This document shows, one piece after another, positions 7,926-16,008 of a stretch of DNA of 60,564 nt; the stretch's first letter is position 1, and every line of letters begins with the position of its first letter. A model generated the notes under the pieces. It was not told where the DNA came from, made no database searches, and saw nothing but the letters and a program-made list of their open reading frames with translations. Location of the stretch: the NCBI GenBank assembly GCA_904419955.1, contig CAJFTO010000015.1, positions 1 through 60,564 on the forward strand, given 5' to 3'. The translations under genes were made by a program, and so were the position numbers. Source of the DNA: Candidatus Roslinia caecavium. Lineage in GTDB: Bacteria; Bacillota; Clostridia; Monoglobales; Monoglobaceae.

Positions 7926-9578
7926 ATGAAGATTTACAGAGGAGCTAAGAAAGCGCTGATCGCTCTCTTGACGTTCGCGTCTCTAATATGTTTAGGGACG
8001 GTTGCGGTTTCGGCCGAGGAGATAACGGCCGAGCGTGTAGAGGAGCTTATATGGGCGGATACGCTCGATAAAAACCCGGCATTGCAGTCGATATTAGAGA
8101 CAGATTACGTCTCTGAAGAGATCGACGCGGGCGAGGGCGGAAATGTCATAGGCGATCTGATAACGCCTTCGGAGTGTCTGCGCGATTACGGATCGCCGCA
8201 GTTTTACGCAAGACTATATGTTAACGAGGAATACGCGGTAGATAATTTTGAGGACGCGGAAAAGGTCATGAGAGAGAATATCAACGACTATGATTGTTAC
8301 GTCTGCTTTGAGAACGGAGCTTTGTCGGAAGACGGCTCCGCCTATGAGATCGGTTACAGTTCGTCGGAGGGCGCGGTAATGTATCGCAGTATAAAGAGCG
8401 CGTTTTTTGCCGAGTATCAGACGATCGCCGACGTGATAAACGAATACGGGCTTGGCGCGGTAAGCGGGATACGCTGTTTTATGAATTACGGCGACGCCGC
8501 AGTGTTGGTCGAGTCTGACAAGGGAGAGTATTTGATCTTTAAAGACGCGGTCGTAAACAAAGACGGTTTGTATATAGGCGAAGCGGAGGAGAGAATCGAG
8601 GCGCTGACGCCGGTCGAACCCGAGGAATACGGGTATTTTATATTGAGATCGGAGGACTATAAGGAGCGGAGCGAGCGGAAGCTTGTCGAGCTTATGAAAG
8701 AGGCGGCTCCGGAAATACCGACGTACGACGAGACTGTAGAGCAGGGAATAACATCCCGGGATACCGATTGCTTTTCGGCTTATATAGGAACTGAGAAGAG
8801 GTATCCGGACATAGACGACGGCTGGGCGGCGCTGACAAATCAGCTCAGCGACCGGGGTATAATAATCGGAGATTCGGACGGAAATTTCAGGCCTTACGAT
8901 AATGTGACCCGCGGCGAATTCGCGGCTATGCTGTGCCGGCTCATGAGTTATGAGCGGACGGAGACCGACGCTTTTTCAGATATAGACGGACATTGGGCCG
9001 AAGGCTATATAGGAGCGGTCGCTCAAAACGGATTGATGAACGGCTACGACGGCGGATTCGATCCGGACGGAGACATAACCTACGACGAGGTCTTTAAAAC
9101 GATCCTGCACGTTTTGGGATACACCGAAGAGAGTACATGGATGTACGGGGGCTATCCTATCGGGACTACGTATACCGCTATATCGATTGGGCTCGGCGAC
9201 GATTTCGGGAGTTTTGATTCGAGCGCGCCGATAAACAGGATATATCTCGCCTGCGCGATCAGCAGGGCGCTCGATACGCATATGCTGAGTTACGGCATGG
9301 TTATCGACGGAGCCGATCCGAGTTTTAAAGTATATTACGATATAACCTTGTCGGATTATTTAGGCGGCGTATCGCCGGTTGGGATTGTCTTCCACTCCGA
9401 AGAGGAGCAGAACGATTATATCGCTCAGAGCTGCGAACTGTTTAACGAGCTTTTTGGAGATATAGTAGACGAGTATAATTTGGCTATGGGATTCGGATAC
9501 GGCGACACGGTAGGGATAATAGGCGCCGGAATAAGGATAAACCCAAATCTCGCGGCGAGATATACGGAAAACGCGTAG
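7926..9578 (+). CDS. Secreted SLH-domain protein of unknown function
   Basis: A 550-residue exported protein. Residues 1-30 form a signal peptide ending near VAVSAEE. Residues ~35-285 are an acidic region I do not recognise. Two SLH repeats occupy ~295-395: YPDIDDGWAALTNQLSDRG with FRPYDNVTRGEFAAMLCRLM, then FSDIDGHWAEGYIGAVAQNG with FDPDGDITYDEV. The last ~155 residues are less clearly SLH-like. SLH repeats are expected to anchor it non-covalently to wall polymers. It lies 124 bp downstream of the BlaI/M56 pair in the same direction, with no obvious terminator between them, so it could be part of that regulon. This is inference. A terminator follows at 9667. Confidence 0.8.
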   Translation: MKIYRGAKKALIALLTFASLICLGTVAVSAEEITAERVEELIWADTLDKNPALQSILETDYVSEEIDAGEGGNVIGDLITPSECLRDYGSPQFYARLYVNEEYAVDNFEDAEKVMRENINDYDCYVCFENGALSEDGSAYEIGYSSSEGAVMYRSIKSAFFAEYQTIADVINEYGLGAVSGIRCFMNYGDAAVLVESDKGEYLIFKDAVVNKDGLYIGEAEERIEALTPVEPEEYGYFILRSEDYKERSERKLVELMKEAAPEIPTYDETVEQGITSRDTDCFSAYIGTEKRYPDIDDGWAALTNQLSDRGIIIGDSDGNFRPYDNVTRGEFAAMLCRLMSYERTETDAFSDIDGHWAEGYIGAVAQNGLMNGYDGGFDPDGDITYDEVFKTILHVLGYTEESTWMYGGYPIGTTYTAISIGLGDDFGSFDSSAPINRIYLACAISRALDTHMLSYGMVIDGADPSFKVYYDITLSDYLGGVSPVGIVFHSEEEQNDYIAQSCELFNELFGDIVDEYNLAMGFGYGDTVGIIGAGIRINPNLAARYTENA

Positions 9579-9666
9579 TCGGAAGACCCGCGCCGCGGAC
9601 GTTTAACGATTGTTGGCGATAACGAAAAACGAGACAAGCTAAGATAGAAGAAAAGATTATCTATTC

Positions 9667-9692
9667 GGCGCGGTAGCTCCGCGCCATTTTTA
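9667..9692 (+). terminator. Rho-independent terminator after the SLH gene
   Basis: Stem ggcgcgg/ccgcgcc with a TAGCT loop, followed by ATTTTTATT. It lies about 90 nt after the stop codon at 9578. Confidence 0.75.
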
Positions 9693-9751
9693 TTCTATGC
9701 GGCTTTGGCTAAATATAAATTTAATATAAAACAACAAATATTGCATAAATA

Positions 9752-9780
9752 TTGACAACGCGCGCGATTTATAATAATAT
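9752..9780 (+). promoter_or_regulatory. Promoter of the cytidine deaminase gene
   Basis: TTGACA (9752-9757) and TAATAT (9775-9780) with a 17-bp spacer, 36 bp upstream of the GTG start. Confidence 0.55.
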
Positions 9781-9815
9781 CTTATATTATAAACTATAAC
9801 CTGGAGGTATAAAAC

Positions 9816-10223
9816 GTGTCCGATATCTGGAAAACTTTGTATGAGGAAGCGCGGAAGGTTCAGAATCCGAGAGAAATATCGCCGTTTGCGGAAGCCGGAG
9901 GAGTTGCCGCGGCTATATTGACGAAGGCGGGGAATATTTACGTCGGGGTCTGTATCGATACGGCGTGTTCGCTTGGGATGTGCGCGGAGAGAAACGCTAT
10001 CGCGAACATGGTTACAAACGGAGAGCACGAAATAGACAAGCTGATAGCTCTAATGCCGAACGGTAAGGCGGGCTCGCCCTGCGGAGCTTGCCGGGAGCTG
10101 ATGATGCAGCTCGGCGCGGTCAACGCGGACGCCGAGATCCTGACGGATCTAAAGAGCGGCGCAACCGTCAGGCTTTCGGAATTGGTCCCCGATTGGTGGG
10201 GCAACGTAGGGATTAGAGATTAG
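9816..10223 (+). CDS. Cytidine deaminase-family zinc hydrolase
   Basis: A 135-residue cytoplasmic zinc-dependent deaminase. The zinc and catalytic motifs are CAERNA (Cys ligand and catalytic Glu) and PCGACREL (two Cys ligands), as in the tetrameric CDA family that converts cytidine or deoxycytidine to uridine. Length is standard. The N-terminus (WKTLYEEARKV) and the C-terminal LVPDWW segment differ somewhat from housekeeping CDA. A related activity such as blasticidin-S deaminase or another small-substrate deaminase cannot be excluded. Translation starts at GTG 9816, preceded by CTGGAGGT at proper spacing. The final codons run into a repeat sequence (caacgtaggga) that recurs at 10702. Confidence 0.85.
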   Translation: MSDIWKTLYEEARKVQNPREISPFAEAGGVAAAILTKAGNIYVGVCIDTACSLGMCAERNAIANMVTNGEHEIDKLIALMPNGKAGSPCGACRELMMQLGAVNADAEILTDLKSGATVRLSELVPDWWGNVGIRD

Positions 10224-10230
10224 CGAATAG
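10202..10230 (+). repeat. Repeat segment at the end of the deaminase gene
   Basis: caacgtaggga (10202-10212) recurs at 10702-10712. It is followed by the third exact copy of the 16-bp repeat AGAGATTAGCGAATAG (10215-10230), whose first two copies lie after aspS. The deaminase stop codon falls inside this segment. Confidence 0.7.
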
Positions 10231-10286
10231 AGAATAGGGGGTAAAACGGGTTAATTTAACGCCGGACGCAAGCGGAGGCGGAAATG

Positions 10287-10315
10287 GAATACTTTGTAAA
10301 GAAATTGTAAATTGA
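10287..10315 (+). repeat. Left direct repeat flanking the candidate toxin-antitoxin unit
   Basis: This 29-bp sequence beginning gaatactttgtaaag recurs at 10718-10746 with 27 of 29 identities. Together with caacgtaggga (10202 and 10702), the repeats bracket the promoter-to-promoter unit between them. The last bases of the left copy contribute to the -35 box at 10312. Confidence 0.8.
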
Positions 10316-10340
10316 CATGATTTGTCGAATGATATATAAT
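10312..10340 (+). promoter_or_regulatory. Consensus promoter of the toxin-side transcript
   Basis: TTGACA (10312-10317) and TATAAT (10335-10340), both perfect consensus, with an ideal 17-bp spacer. The expected transcription start is about 10346-10348, exactly where the inverted repeat agcagaaaagag begins. Confidence 0.85.
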
Positions 10341-10347
10341 TATCGTT

Positions 10348-10359
10348 AGCAGAAAAGAG
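10348..10359 (+). repeat. Left arm of a 12-bp inverted repeat bounding the TA candidate
   Basis: agcagaaaagag on the + strand is the perfect reverse complement of 10658-10669. Each arm sits immediately downstream of a consensus promoter. The sense and antisense RNAs would therefore share the same 5' sequence, and the two ends of a full-length sense RNA could pair. Confidence 0.85.
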
Positions 10360-10373
10360 AAATCGAAGGACGG

Positions 10374-10398
10374 GCAGGCGTCGCCTGCTTTTTGTTTT
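10374..10398 (+). terminator. Leader terminator/attenuator hairpin
   Basis: Stem gcaggc/gcctgc with a three-base loop, followed by TTTTTGTTTT. It would stop transcription about 50 nt after the promoter start. This gives either a short leader RNA or attenuation of the downstream toxin mRNA. Confidence 0.7.
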
Positions 10399-10446
10399 GG
10401 GTTTCTTTAGCGATCATATCATAAAGCCGCTTAAAATAAGAGTAGA

Positions 10447-10482
10447 ATGTTTTCGTATCTTAGCTATATTGCCATCTCCTAA
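10447..10482 (+). CDS. Possible 11-residue leader peptide upstream of the toxin ORF
   Basis: An ATG-initiated reading frame encoding MFSYLSYIAIS, stopping at 10480-10482. Its last codons overlap ctcct (10476-10480), the strand that would pair with the toxin ribosome binding site. Translation here could open that structure. The upstream Shine-Dalgarno is weak (AAGAG). This is only a possibility. Confidence 0.2.
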   Translation: MFSYLSYIAIS

Positions 10483-10508
10483 GTTGCATTTGCAACAGAA
10501 AGGAGGTG
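10476..10508 (+). promoter_or_regulatory. Hairpin sequestering the toxin ribosome binding site
   Basis: The inner stem gttgc/gcaac (10483-10487 with 10492-10496, loop attt) and the outer stem ctcct/aggag (10476-10480 with 10501-10505) can stack. The outer stem buries AAAGGAGGTGA, the Shine-Dalgarno of the ORF at 10515. Hidden ribosome binding sites are typical of type I toxin mRNAs. Confidence 0.6.
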
Positions 10509-10514
10509 AAGTCT

Positions 10515-10589
10515 ATGTGGAATACAATATTTAAGTTTATTGTATCTGTTATCATATTTCTGATAATAGTTTCCATAAAAGCAATGTAA
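10515..10589 (+). CDS. Candidate type I toxin: 24-residue hydrophobic peptide
   Basis: ATG at 10515, TAA at 10587-10589. The peptide starts MWNTIFKF and continues with a run of Ile, Val, Phe, Leu and Ser. It ends in Lys-Ala-Met, leaving one short membrane-spanning helix. The ribosome binding site AAAGGAGGTGA is the strongest in the neighbourhood, 6 bases before the ATG, but lies in a hairpin. The ORF sits between two facing consensus promoters, and an antisense RNA with its own terminator covers its end and 3' UTR. Small hydrophobic peptides in this arrangement (TxpA, BsrG and Fst in Firmicutes) act on the membrane. This sequence matches none I can recall, so function is inferred from architecture. 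Confidence 0.7.
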   Translation: MWNTIFKFIVSVIIFLIIVSIKAM

Positions 10590-10667
10590 CCGCCCTCGTC
10601 CAATAGGCGGTTACATCATAATTATCCAAATATTGGGCTAACCGCAAAGCGGTTTTCCTCTTTTCTG
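10577..10667 (-). ncRNA. Candidate antisense antitoxin RNA (~90 nt)
   Basis: Starts near 10666-10668 from the promoter at 10673-10701 and runs leftwards. Its 5' end reads gcagaaaagagg, nearly identical to the sense RNA start. It then forms a small hairpin (10640-10654) and ends at a 9-bp terminator stem gtaaccgcc/ggcggttac (10586-10614) followed by ATTGCTTTT. It is complementary to the whole toxin 3' UTR and the last codons of the ORF. No sequence family is recognised. Confidence 0.7.
10640..10664 (+). terminator. Terminator of the toxin-side mRNA
   Basis: Stem aaccgc/gcggtt with an AAA loop, followed by TTCCTCTTTT. It lies about 50 nt after the toxin stop codon and overlaps the right inverted-repeat arm. 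Confidence 0.65.
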
Positions 10668-10669
10668 CT
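10658..10669 (-). repeat. Right arm of the 12-bp inverted repeat
   Basis: Perfect reverse complement of 10348-10359. On the minus strand it forms the 5' end of the antisense RNA. Confidence 0.85.
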
Positions 10670-10672
10670 TTT

Positions 10673-10701
10673 ATTATACACTAAAACTTCTCAGTTGTCA
10701 A
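10673..10701 (-). promoter_or_regulatory. Consensus promoter of the antisense RNA
   Basis: On the minus strand TTGACA (10701-10696) and TATAAT (10678-10673) are perfect and separated by 17 bp. It mirrors the + strand promoter at 10312-10340, including the sequence placed at the start site. Confidence 0.85.
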
Positions 10702-10717
10702 CAACGTAGGGAATAGA

Positions 10718-10746
10718 GAATACGTTGTAAAGGAATTGTAAATTGA
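10718..10746 (+). repeat. Right direct repeat flanking the candidate toxin-antitoxin unit
   Basis: 27 of 29 bases match 10287-10315. Upstream at 10702-10712, caacgtaggga repeats the end of the deaminase gene. Nothing else is recognised between here and the valS terminator. Confidence 0.8.
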
Positions 10747-10760
10747 AGCAGCGCCCAATA

Positions 10761-10796
10761 AAAACGACGCCTCCCCGTGTGATTTCCGGGAGGCGC
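10761..10796 (-). terminator. valS Rho-independent terminator
   Basis: On the minus strand a GC-rich stem (cgcctcccgg with a nearly complementary cggggaggcg, 10768-10795) is followed by TCGTTTTTATT. It lies just after the valS stop codon at 10812. Confidence 0.75.
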
Positions 10797-10811
10797 CGAT
10801 ATGTCCTTGAT

Positions 10812-13442
10812 TTATTTCAAACTCTCTATGCTTTCCAAAACGGTATCGAGCATTTCCCTATACTTAACGCCCTTTTGACGTTCCTCTTCAACGACCTTTG
10901 CGGGAGCTTTTTCGGTGAAGCCTTTGTTGCTCAGCTTGCCCTCGACCCGCTTGATCTCGCCTTCGAGGCGTTTTTTCTCTTTTTCGAGTCTTTCGAGTTC
11001 TTTACTCTTATCTACCAGCTCGTCGAGCGGCATCAGTATCTCCGCGCTCGGAACTACGACCGAGACCGCGTTTTCGGGGACGCCGTCCTTATCGCTTTGA
11101 ACGCTGATCTCAGAGGCCGAAGCGAGCTTTTTGAAGAACGCGTCGCCCATGCCGAAGACTTCGGATTTGTCCGTTATTATATACAGCTTGGCCTTTTTTG
11201 AAGGCGGAACGTTCATCTCGTTTCTGATGTTGCGGATACCCTTTATAGCGTCCATTATGAGTTGCATCTTATTTTCGGCGTCCGGATCGTCGAGCTTTTC
11301 GTCGTATACCGGGAAGCTGGAGATCATTATACTCTCGCCCTCGTGCGGCAGCGCCTGCCATATCTCTTCGGTGATGAAGGGCATGAACGGGTGCAGCAGT
11401 TTAAGCGTGTTTGATAAGACGTACACGAGCGTCTGCTGCGCGACTATGTTGCTCTCGCCTTCCTCGCTGAATCTCGGCTTGACCAGCTCTATATACCAGT
11501 CGCAGAATTCGTCCCATATGAAATCGTACAGCTTCTGGACGGCTATGCCCAGCTCGTACTTGTCGATATTCTCGGTAACTTCTTTCGCGAGCGTGTTGAA
11601 CCTCGATACGATCCATTTATCCTCAAGCCTGAGTTTTTCGAGGTCGGGCAGTTTGTTTTCGGTTATGTTCAGGTTCATAAGCACGAACCTCGACGCGTTC
11701 CAGATCTTGTTTGCAAAGTTACGGCTCGCCTCCACGCGCTCGATATAGAAACGCATATCGTTTCCGGGCGAATTGCCGGTGGCCAAAGTGAATCTCAAGG
11801 CGTCCGCGCCGTACTGATCCACTATCTCCAGCGGATCGATCCCGTTGCCGAGCGATTTGCTCATCTTGCGTCCCTGCGAATCGCGCACGAGTCCGTGGAT
11901 ATAGACGTCCTTGAACGGGACCTGACCGGTCTGCTCGATCGCCGAGAATATCATGCGCGCAACCCAGAAGAATATTATATCGTATCCCGTTACAAGAGTA
12001 GACGTAGGATAGAAATACTTATATTCGGGCGTTATATCCGGCCAGCCGAGCGTTGAGAACGGCCAGAGCGCGCTGCTGAACCAGGTGTCTAAGACGTCCT
12101 CGTCCTGTTTTACCTTGCCGCCGCATTTGGGGCAGGTCGTAATATCCTCTTTGGAGACCGTGGTCTCGCCGCAGTCCTCGCAGTAGAACGCGGGGATCCT
12201 GTGTCCCCACCAGAGCTGTCTGGAGATACACCAGTCGTGGACGTTGTTCATCCAGTGCATATATACTTTGGTAAAGCGTTCGGGGATAAACCGCGTCTCG
12301 CCTTTTTCGACCGCCTCGGCCGCGGGCTTCGCGAGAGGCGCCATCTTAACGAACCACTGCTTCGACGTGATCGGCTCTACGGTGGTTCCGCATCTGTAGC
12401 AGCAGCCCACGTTGTGCTTATGCGGCTCGACTTTGACCAACAGCCCCGCCTCTTCGAGGTCGGATACTATAGCGCGTCTCGCCTCGTATCTGTCCATGCC
12501 GCAGTATTTGCCGCCGAGCTCGTTTATAGTGGCGTCGTCGTTCATGACCTTGATCTGTTCAAGGTTGTGTCTCTTACCTACCTCGAAGTCGTTGGGGTCG
12601 TGAGCCGGGGTTATCTTTACGCAGCCGGTACCGAATTCCTTATCGACGTATTCGTCTGCTACGACCGGTATCTCGCGGTTTACAAGCGGCAGGATCAGCG
12701 TCTTACCGACAAGGTCTTTGTATCTTTCGTCGTCCGGATTGACCGCGACCGCGGTGTCTCCGAGCATGGTCTCCGGTCTGGTCGTCGCTATCTCTACGAA
12801 CTCGTCCGAATCCTTGACCGGATATTTGATATGCCAGAAATGTCCGTCCTGTTCCTCGTATTCGACTTCGGCGTCCGACAGAGCGGTCTTACAGCTCGGG
12901 CACCAGTTGATTATACGCGTGCCCTGATAGATAAGGCCTTTGTCGTACAGCTTTACGAAGACCTCGCGGACGGCCTTGCTGCAGCCCTCGTCCATGGTGA
13001 AGCGTTCTCTGTCCCAATCGCAGGAACAGCCGAGCTTTTTGAGCTGGTTTATGATCCTGTCGCCGAATTTTTCCTTCCACGCCCAAACGCGTTTTAAAAA
13101 TTCCTCGCGTCCGAGATCGTATCTCGTCGTACCGTTTTCGTTTACTCTGAGGTCTTCCTCGACCTTGATCTGAGTCGCGATGCCCGCGTGGTCGGTCCCG
13201 GGGATCCAGAGCGCGTTATAGCCCTGCATCCTCTTGGTTCTTATCAATATATCCTGAAGAGTTTCGTCGAGCGCGTGTCCCATATGGAGCTGACCCGTGA
13301 CGTTCGGCGGGGGAATGACGACGGTAAACGGTTCTTTGGTCTCGTCGGGTTCCGCGTGGAAATATCCGTTTTTCACCCAATCGTTATAAATCCTCTCCTC
13401 TACTGAACTGGGGTCGTATTTTTTTGATAGCTCTTTCGCCAC
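10812..13442 (-). CDS. valS: Valine--tRNA ligase
   Basis: A cytoplasmic class I aminoacyl-tRNA synthetase of 876 residues, the normal bacterial size. It has the HIGH-type motif ([17 protein letters not shown], ~48-64), the editing domain ([17 protein letters not shown] near residue 220), a zinc-binding insert (CEDCGE ... CPKCGG), and the KMSKS loop ([14 protein letters not shown], ~525). The C-terminal valyl-specific coiled coil occupies ~805-870. The start follows AAAGGAGAG on the minus strand. No T-box leader element (AGGGTGGNACC-like) was seen in the 260 bp separating it from the divergent efp gene. It is monocistronic with its own terminator. Confidence 0.97.
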   Translation of the reverse strand: MAKELSKKYDPSSVEERIYNDWVKNGYFHAEPDETKEPFTVVIPPPNVTGQLHMGHALDETLQDILIRTKRMQGYNALWIPGTDHAGIATQIKVEEDLRVNENGTTRYDLGREEFLKRVWAWKEKFGDRIINQLKKLGCSCDWDRERFTMDEGCSKAVREVFVKLYDKGLIYQGTRIINWCPSCKTALSDAEVEYEEQDGHFWHIKYPVKDSDEFVEIATTRPETMLGDTAVAVNPDDERYKDLVGKTLILPLVNREIPVVADEYVDKEFGTGCVKITPAHDPNDFEVGKRHNLEQIKVMNDDATINELGGKYCGMDRYEARRAIVSDLEEAGLLVKVEPHKHNVGCCYRCGTTVEPITSKQWFVKMAPLAKPAAEAVEKGETRFIPERFTKVYMHWMNNVHDWCISRQLWWGHRIPAFYCEDCGETTVSKEDITTCPKCGGKVKQDEDVLDTWFSSALWPFSTLGWPDITPEYKYFYPTSTLVTGYDIIFFWVARMIFSAIEQTGQVPFKDVYIHGLVRDSQGRKMSKSLGNGIDPLEIVDQYGADALRFTLATGNSPGNDMRFYIERVEASRNFANKIWNASRFVLMNLNITENKLPDLEKLRLEDKWIVSRFNTLAKEVTENIDKYELGIAVQKLYDFIWDEFCDWYIELVKPRFSEEGESNIVAQQTLVYVLSNTLKLLHPFMPFITEEIWQALPHEGESIMISSFPVYDEKLDDPDAENKMQLIMDAIKGIRNIRNEMNVPPSKKAKLYIITDKSEVFGMGDAFFKKLASASEISVQSDKDGVPENAVSVVVPSAEILMPLDELVDKSKELERLEKEKKRLEGEIKRVEGKLSNKGFTEKAPAKVVEEERQKGVKYREMLDTVLESIESLK

Positions 13443-13605
13443 AAAAATCTCTCCTTTCGGTTACTCTTATTATCTTTTAGTATGGGATCGCCGCAAAAGG
13501 CAATCTTAATGATTAATTATAACAGTCTTGGAGCCATAAATCAAGGGTTAATTGAAGATTCTCGTCCGCCGAATGCGATAAATTCATAAATATTTGTAAA
13601 AGCGC

Positions 13606-13634
13606 TTGCATTTTTTGCCGTTATAGTATAAAAT
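13606..13634 (+). promoter_or_regulatory. Probable efp promoter
   Basis: TTGCAT (13606-13611) and TAAAAT (13629-13634) with a 17-bp spacer, about 70 bp upstream of the efp start. The rest of the valS-efp gap is AT-rich with no other recognised element. Confidence 0.5.
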
Positions 13635-13704
13635 GAATTGTAATTTAAATCAAAAATAAACATACAAATATTTAATTTATATCAACAGAGGAGGAATTAG
13701 TCCG

Positions 13705-14262
13705 ATGATTACAGCGGGTGATTTTAGAAACGGTTTAACTTTTGAATACGAGGGTAACGTATACCAGATAGTGGAATTTCAGCACGTTAAACCCGGTAAA
13801 GGAGCGGCGTTCGTCAGGACCAAGATGAAGAACGTCATGACCGGCGCGGTCGTTGAGAGAACTTTTAACCCTACCGAAAAAGTTGAAAAGGCGATGATCG
13901 AGAGAAAGGATATGGAATATCTCTACGAGGATAGCGGCCTTTACTATTTCATGGATCAGGAGACCTACGAGCAGGTTCCGCTCAGCTCGGAGCAGCTCGG
14001 CGACGCTTTGAAGTTCGTTATGGAAAACATGACGGTCAAGTTCCTGATGTATAAGGGTAACGTTTTCGCGGTGGAGCCGCCGACGTTCGTAGAACTCACC
14101 GTGACCGAGACCGAACCGGGCGTTAAGGGCAACACGGCGTCCAACGTGACCAAACCGGCGACCGTAGAGACCGGAGCGGTCGTTACCGTGCCTATGTTTA
14201 TCAACGAGGGCGACAAGATAAGGATCGACACTCGTACAAGCGAATATATGGAGAGAGTATAG
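13705..14262 (+). CDS. efp: Translation elongation factor P
   Basis: A 185-residue factor that binds between the P and E sites and relieves ribosome stalling at polyproline. It shows the KOW-like N-terminal domain ([20 protein letters not shown]), the modification-loop lysine at residue 32 in VKPGKGAAF, and the C-terminal OB domain ending in [17 protein letters not shown]. The PGKG loop matches the EF-P class whose modification state in Clostridia is variable. No modifying enzyme is nearby. The start follows GAGGAGG. Next to a CD1247-type zinc-ribbon gene, as I recall from other clostridial genomes. Confidence 0.96.
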   Translation: MITAGDFRNGLTFEYEGNVYQIVEFQHVKPGKGAAFVRTKMKNVMTGAVVERTFNPTEKVEKAMIERKDMEYLYEDSGLYYFMDQETYEQVPLSSEQLGDALKFVMENMTVKFLMYKGNVFAVEPPTFVELTVTETEPGVKGNTASNVTKPATVETGAVVTVPMFINEGDKIRIDTRTSEYMERV

Positions 14263-14399
14263 TAAATACTCATATCGCAGAGAGCTTTAATATTACCAGC
14301 CGGGCGGTGGTATGATAAATTTCGCCTGAATAATACGCGCGTTTGGAGAGCCGGAAAGTTTGCCTCTCAAACGGCGCAGAAGGATAGGAGACGAAGAAT

Positions 14400-14819
14400 A
14401 TGTCTGAGATAACAAATAAAGCCTCGTACTTAAAGGGCTTAGCGGACGGAATGAAGCTGGATACAAACACCGACGAGGGCAAGCTTCTTTCCGCGATAAT
14501 CGACGCGATCGGCGATATAGCCGAGGAGATAGAGAGTTTTGAGAGCGAGACGGACTTTATCGCGGATAAGCTCGACGACCTCGAGGACGTCGTTGAAGTA
14601 ATAGGCGATACGGTTTTCGGCGAGGACGACGACGAGAACGACTTGTATGAGATCAAATGCGACAACTGCGGTCAGGAGATAGAGCTTACCGGCGAGGATC
14701 TCGACGATCTCTTCGACGGAAATATCGAGTGTCCCAACTGCGGCGAGAAGATAGAACTCGACTTAGAGGGGATCGACGACTGCGACTGCGGCTGCGATCA
14801 CGACCACGACCACGAATAA
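14400..14819 (+). CDS. CD1247 N-terminal domain-containing zinc-ribbon protein
   Basis: A 139-residue acidic protein. The N-terminal ~75 residues match the CD1247 domain (LKGLADGMKLDTNTDEGKLL, then helical IIDAIGDIAEEIESFE). A zinc ribbon follows with CDNCGQEIEL and CPNCGEKIEL. The tail is rich in Cys, His and Asp (CDCGCDHDHDHE) and could bind further metal. The function of the family is unknown. It lies 137 bp downstream of efp in the same direction, and a strong terminator follows. The ATG is preceded by AGGATAGGAGACG. Confidence 0.88.
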   Translation: MSEITNKASYLKGLADGMKLDTNTDEGKLLSAIIDAIGDIAEEIESFESETDFIADKLDDLEDVVEVIGDTVFGEDDDENDLYEIKCDNCGQEIELTGEDLDDLFDGNIECPNCGEKIELDLEGIDDCDCGCDHDHDHE

Positions 14820-14882
14820 TTTGAAAAATTAAACGGATTTCGTAGTATAGTTTATTTTACGCCGTCTTAAGCGAGCGTTAGC

Positions 14883-14920
14883 GGATCGGGTTTTGTTTCA
14901 TGCAAGGCCCGGTCCTTTTT
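14883..14920 (+). terminator. Terminator after the zinc-ribbon gene
   Basis: Stem ggatcggg/cccggtcc (one G·U pair) followed by TTTTT. Confidence 0.75.
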
Positions 14921-15068
14921 ATCGATTCGCGTTTATCGATTCGCGGCGTCGAGCTAAGCATTTTGAGCGAAGGGCTCCGTTGTAGAGTCGTTTTTGCGCG
15001 AGTTTGAGCGCCGGGGACGTTTTAATATTAGCTATAACGCGTTTTATCAAAAAATGGGGTGTGGAACA

Positions 15069-15986
15069 ATGAAACGGGAAAATAATGGCGGCGGACGATC
15101 TGAAAATTTTGATTTATCCGATTCAAAGACGCGCCGCGTAGAGATATTGACTCTGAACGAACTTAAAAGCGACTATCCTCAGATCTTTCACAGGAGTTTC
15201 TCCGTAAACGATTTAAAGAGTATAAGATTCTGTAAGGCGGATATATTAGGCGATTATATTATAGGTACGTTCGCAATACCCAAGAGGGAATATTTATCGG
15301 ACGAGGAATATGCGTTCGGCTATTTTGCGACTGATGAAAAACTGGTTTTTATCGACGATACAAATTACGTTAAGTCGACGTTGGAAGAAATGCGCGGACG
15401 AAGAATTACGGAAATATCGTCTACTTATATATTCCTTTTGGATTTTATGGAATACATACTTAAAGACGATATGCTGTTTTTGCTGCAGTATGAGGAAAAA
15501 CTGACCCGGCTTGAAGAAGAGCTTTTAGACAAAAAAGCCGAGAACTTTGATAAGGAGATATTTTTGATCCGAAAGAATTTATCGAATCTCGGCGCCTATT
15601 ACGAACAGATCTCCGACGTGGGCGAGACGATCCGGCAGGAGACGGCCGAGAACGCGCTTGAAAGAGAGAGCGCGCTGTACGGTCTGCTTTCGGACAAAGC
15701 GGGCAGATTGTATCAGACGGTCCAGTCTCTTAAGGAATATTCGATACAGCTTAGGGAGATGCACCAGACCCAGATAGATATACGGCAGAACGAGATAATG
15801 AAATTCCTGACTATCGTGACTACGATATTTATGCCGCTGACCCTTATAACCGGATGGTACGGGATGAATTTCAGCAATATGCCGGAGCTGTCCTTTAAAT
15901 ACGGCTATCTTATCGTATGCATAATCTGTTTCGTGATAATCGCGGCGGAGATCTGGATATTTGGAATTAAAAAGTGGTTTAAATAG
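15069..15986 (+). CDS. corA: CorA-family divalent metal transporter
   Basis: A 305-residue inner-membrane channel protein, likely for magnesium or a related divalent metal. A long cytoplasmic N-terminal domain with coiled-coil helices (~130-240) is followed by two C-terminal membrane segments at ~242-262 and ~278-298. The signature GMN is in TGWYGMNFSNMP, as expected for the pore. It is a short clostridial CorA variant. The reading frame is open back to 14994, but ATG 15069 is preferred because GGGGTGTGG lies just upstream. ATG 15054 is an alternative. No operon partner. Confidence 0.85.
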   Translation: MKRENNGGGRSENFDLSDSKTRRVEILTLNELKSDYPQIFHRSFSVNDLKSIRFCKADILGDYIIGTFAIPKREYLSDEEYAFGYFATDEKLVFIDDTNYVKSTLEEMRGRRITEISSTYIFLLDFMEYILKDDMLFLLQYEEKLTRLEEELLDKKAENFDKEIFLIRKNLSNLGAYYEQISDVGETIRQETAENALERESALYGLLSDKAGRLYQTVQSLKEYSIQLREMHQTQIDIRQNEIMKFLTIVTTIFMPLTLITGWYGMNFSNMPELSFKYGYLIVCIICFVIIAAEIWIFGIKKWFK

Positions 15987-16008
15987 GTTCTGAAGTAAAA
16001 TATAAAGG

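Noticed and set aside
10743-11201. 152-codon open frame on the + strand opposite the end of valS
   Set aside because: It is antisense to valS coding sequence and begins within the valS terminator; valS motifs are unambiguous.
14994-15068. TTG-initiated upstream extension of the corA gene
   Set aside because: No ribosome binding site, and the added residues do not resemble CorA N-termini; ATG 15069 fits better.
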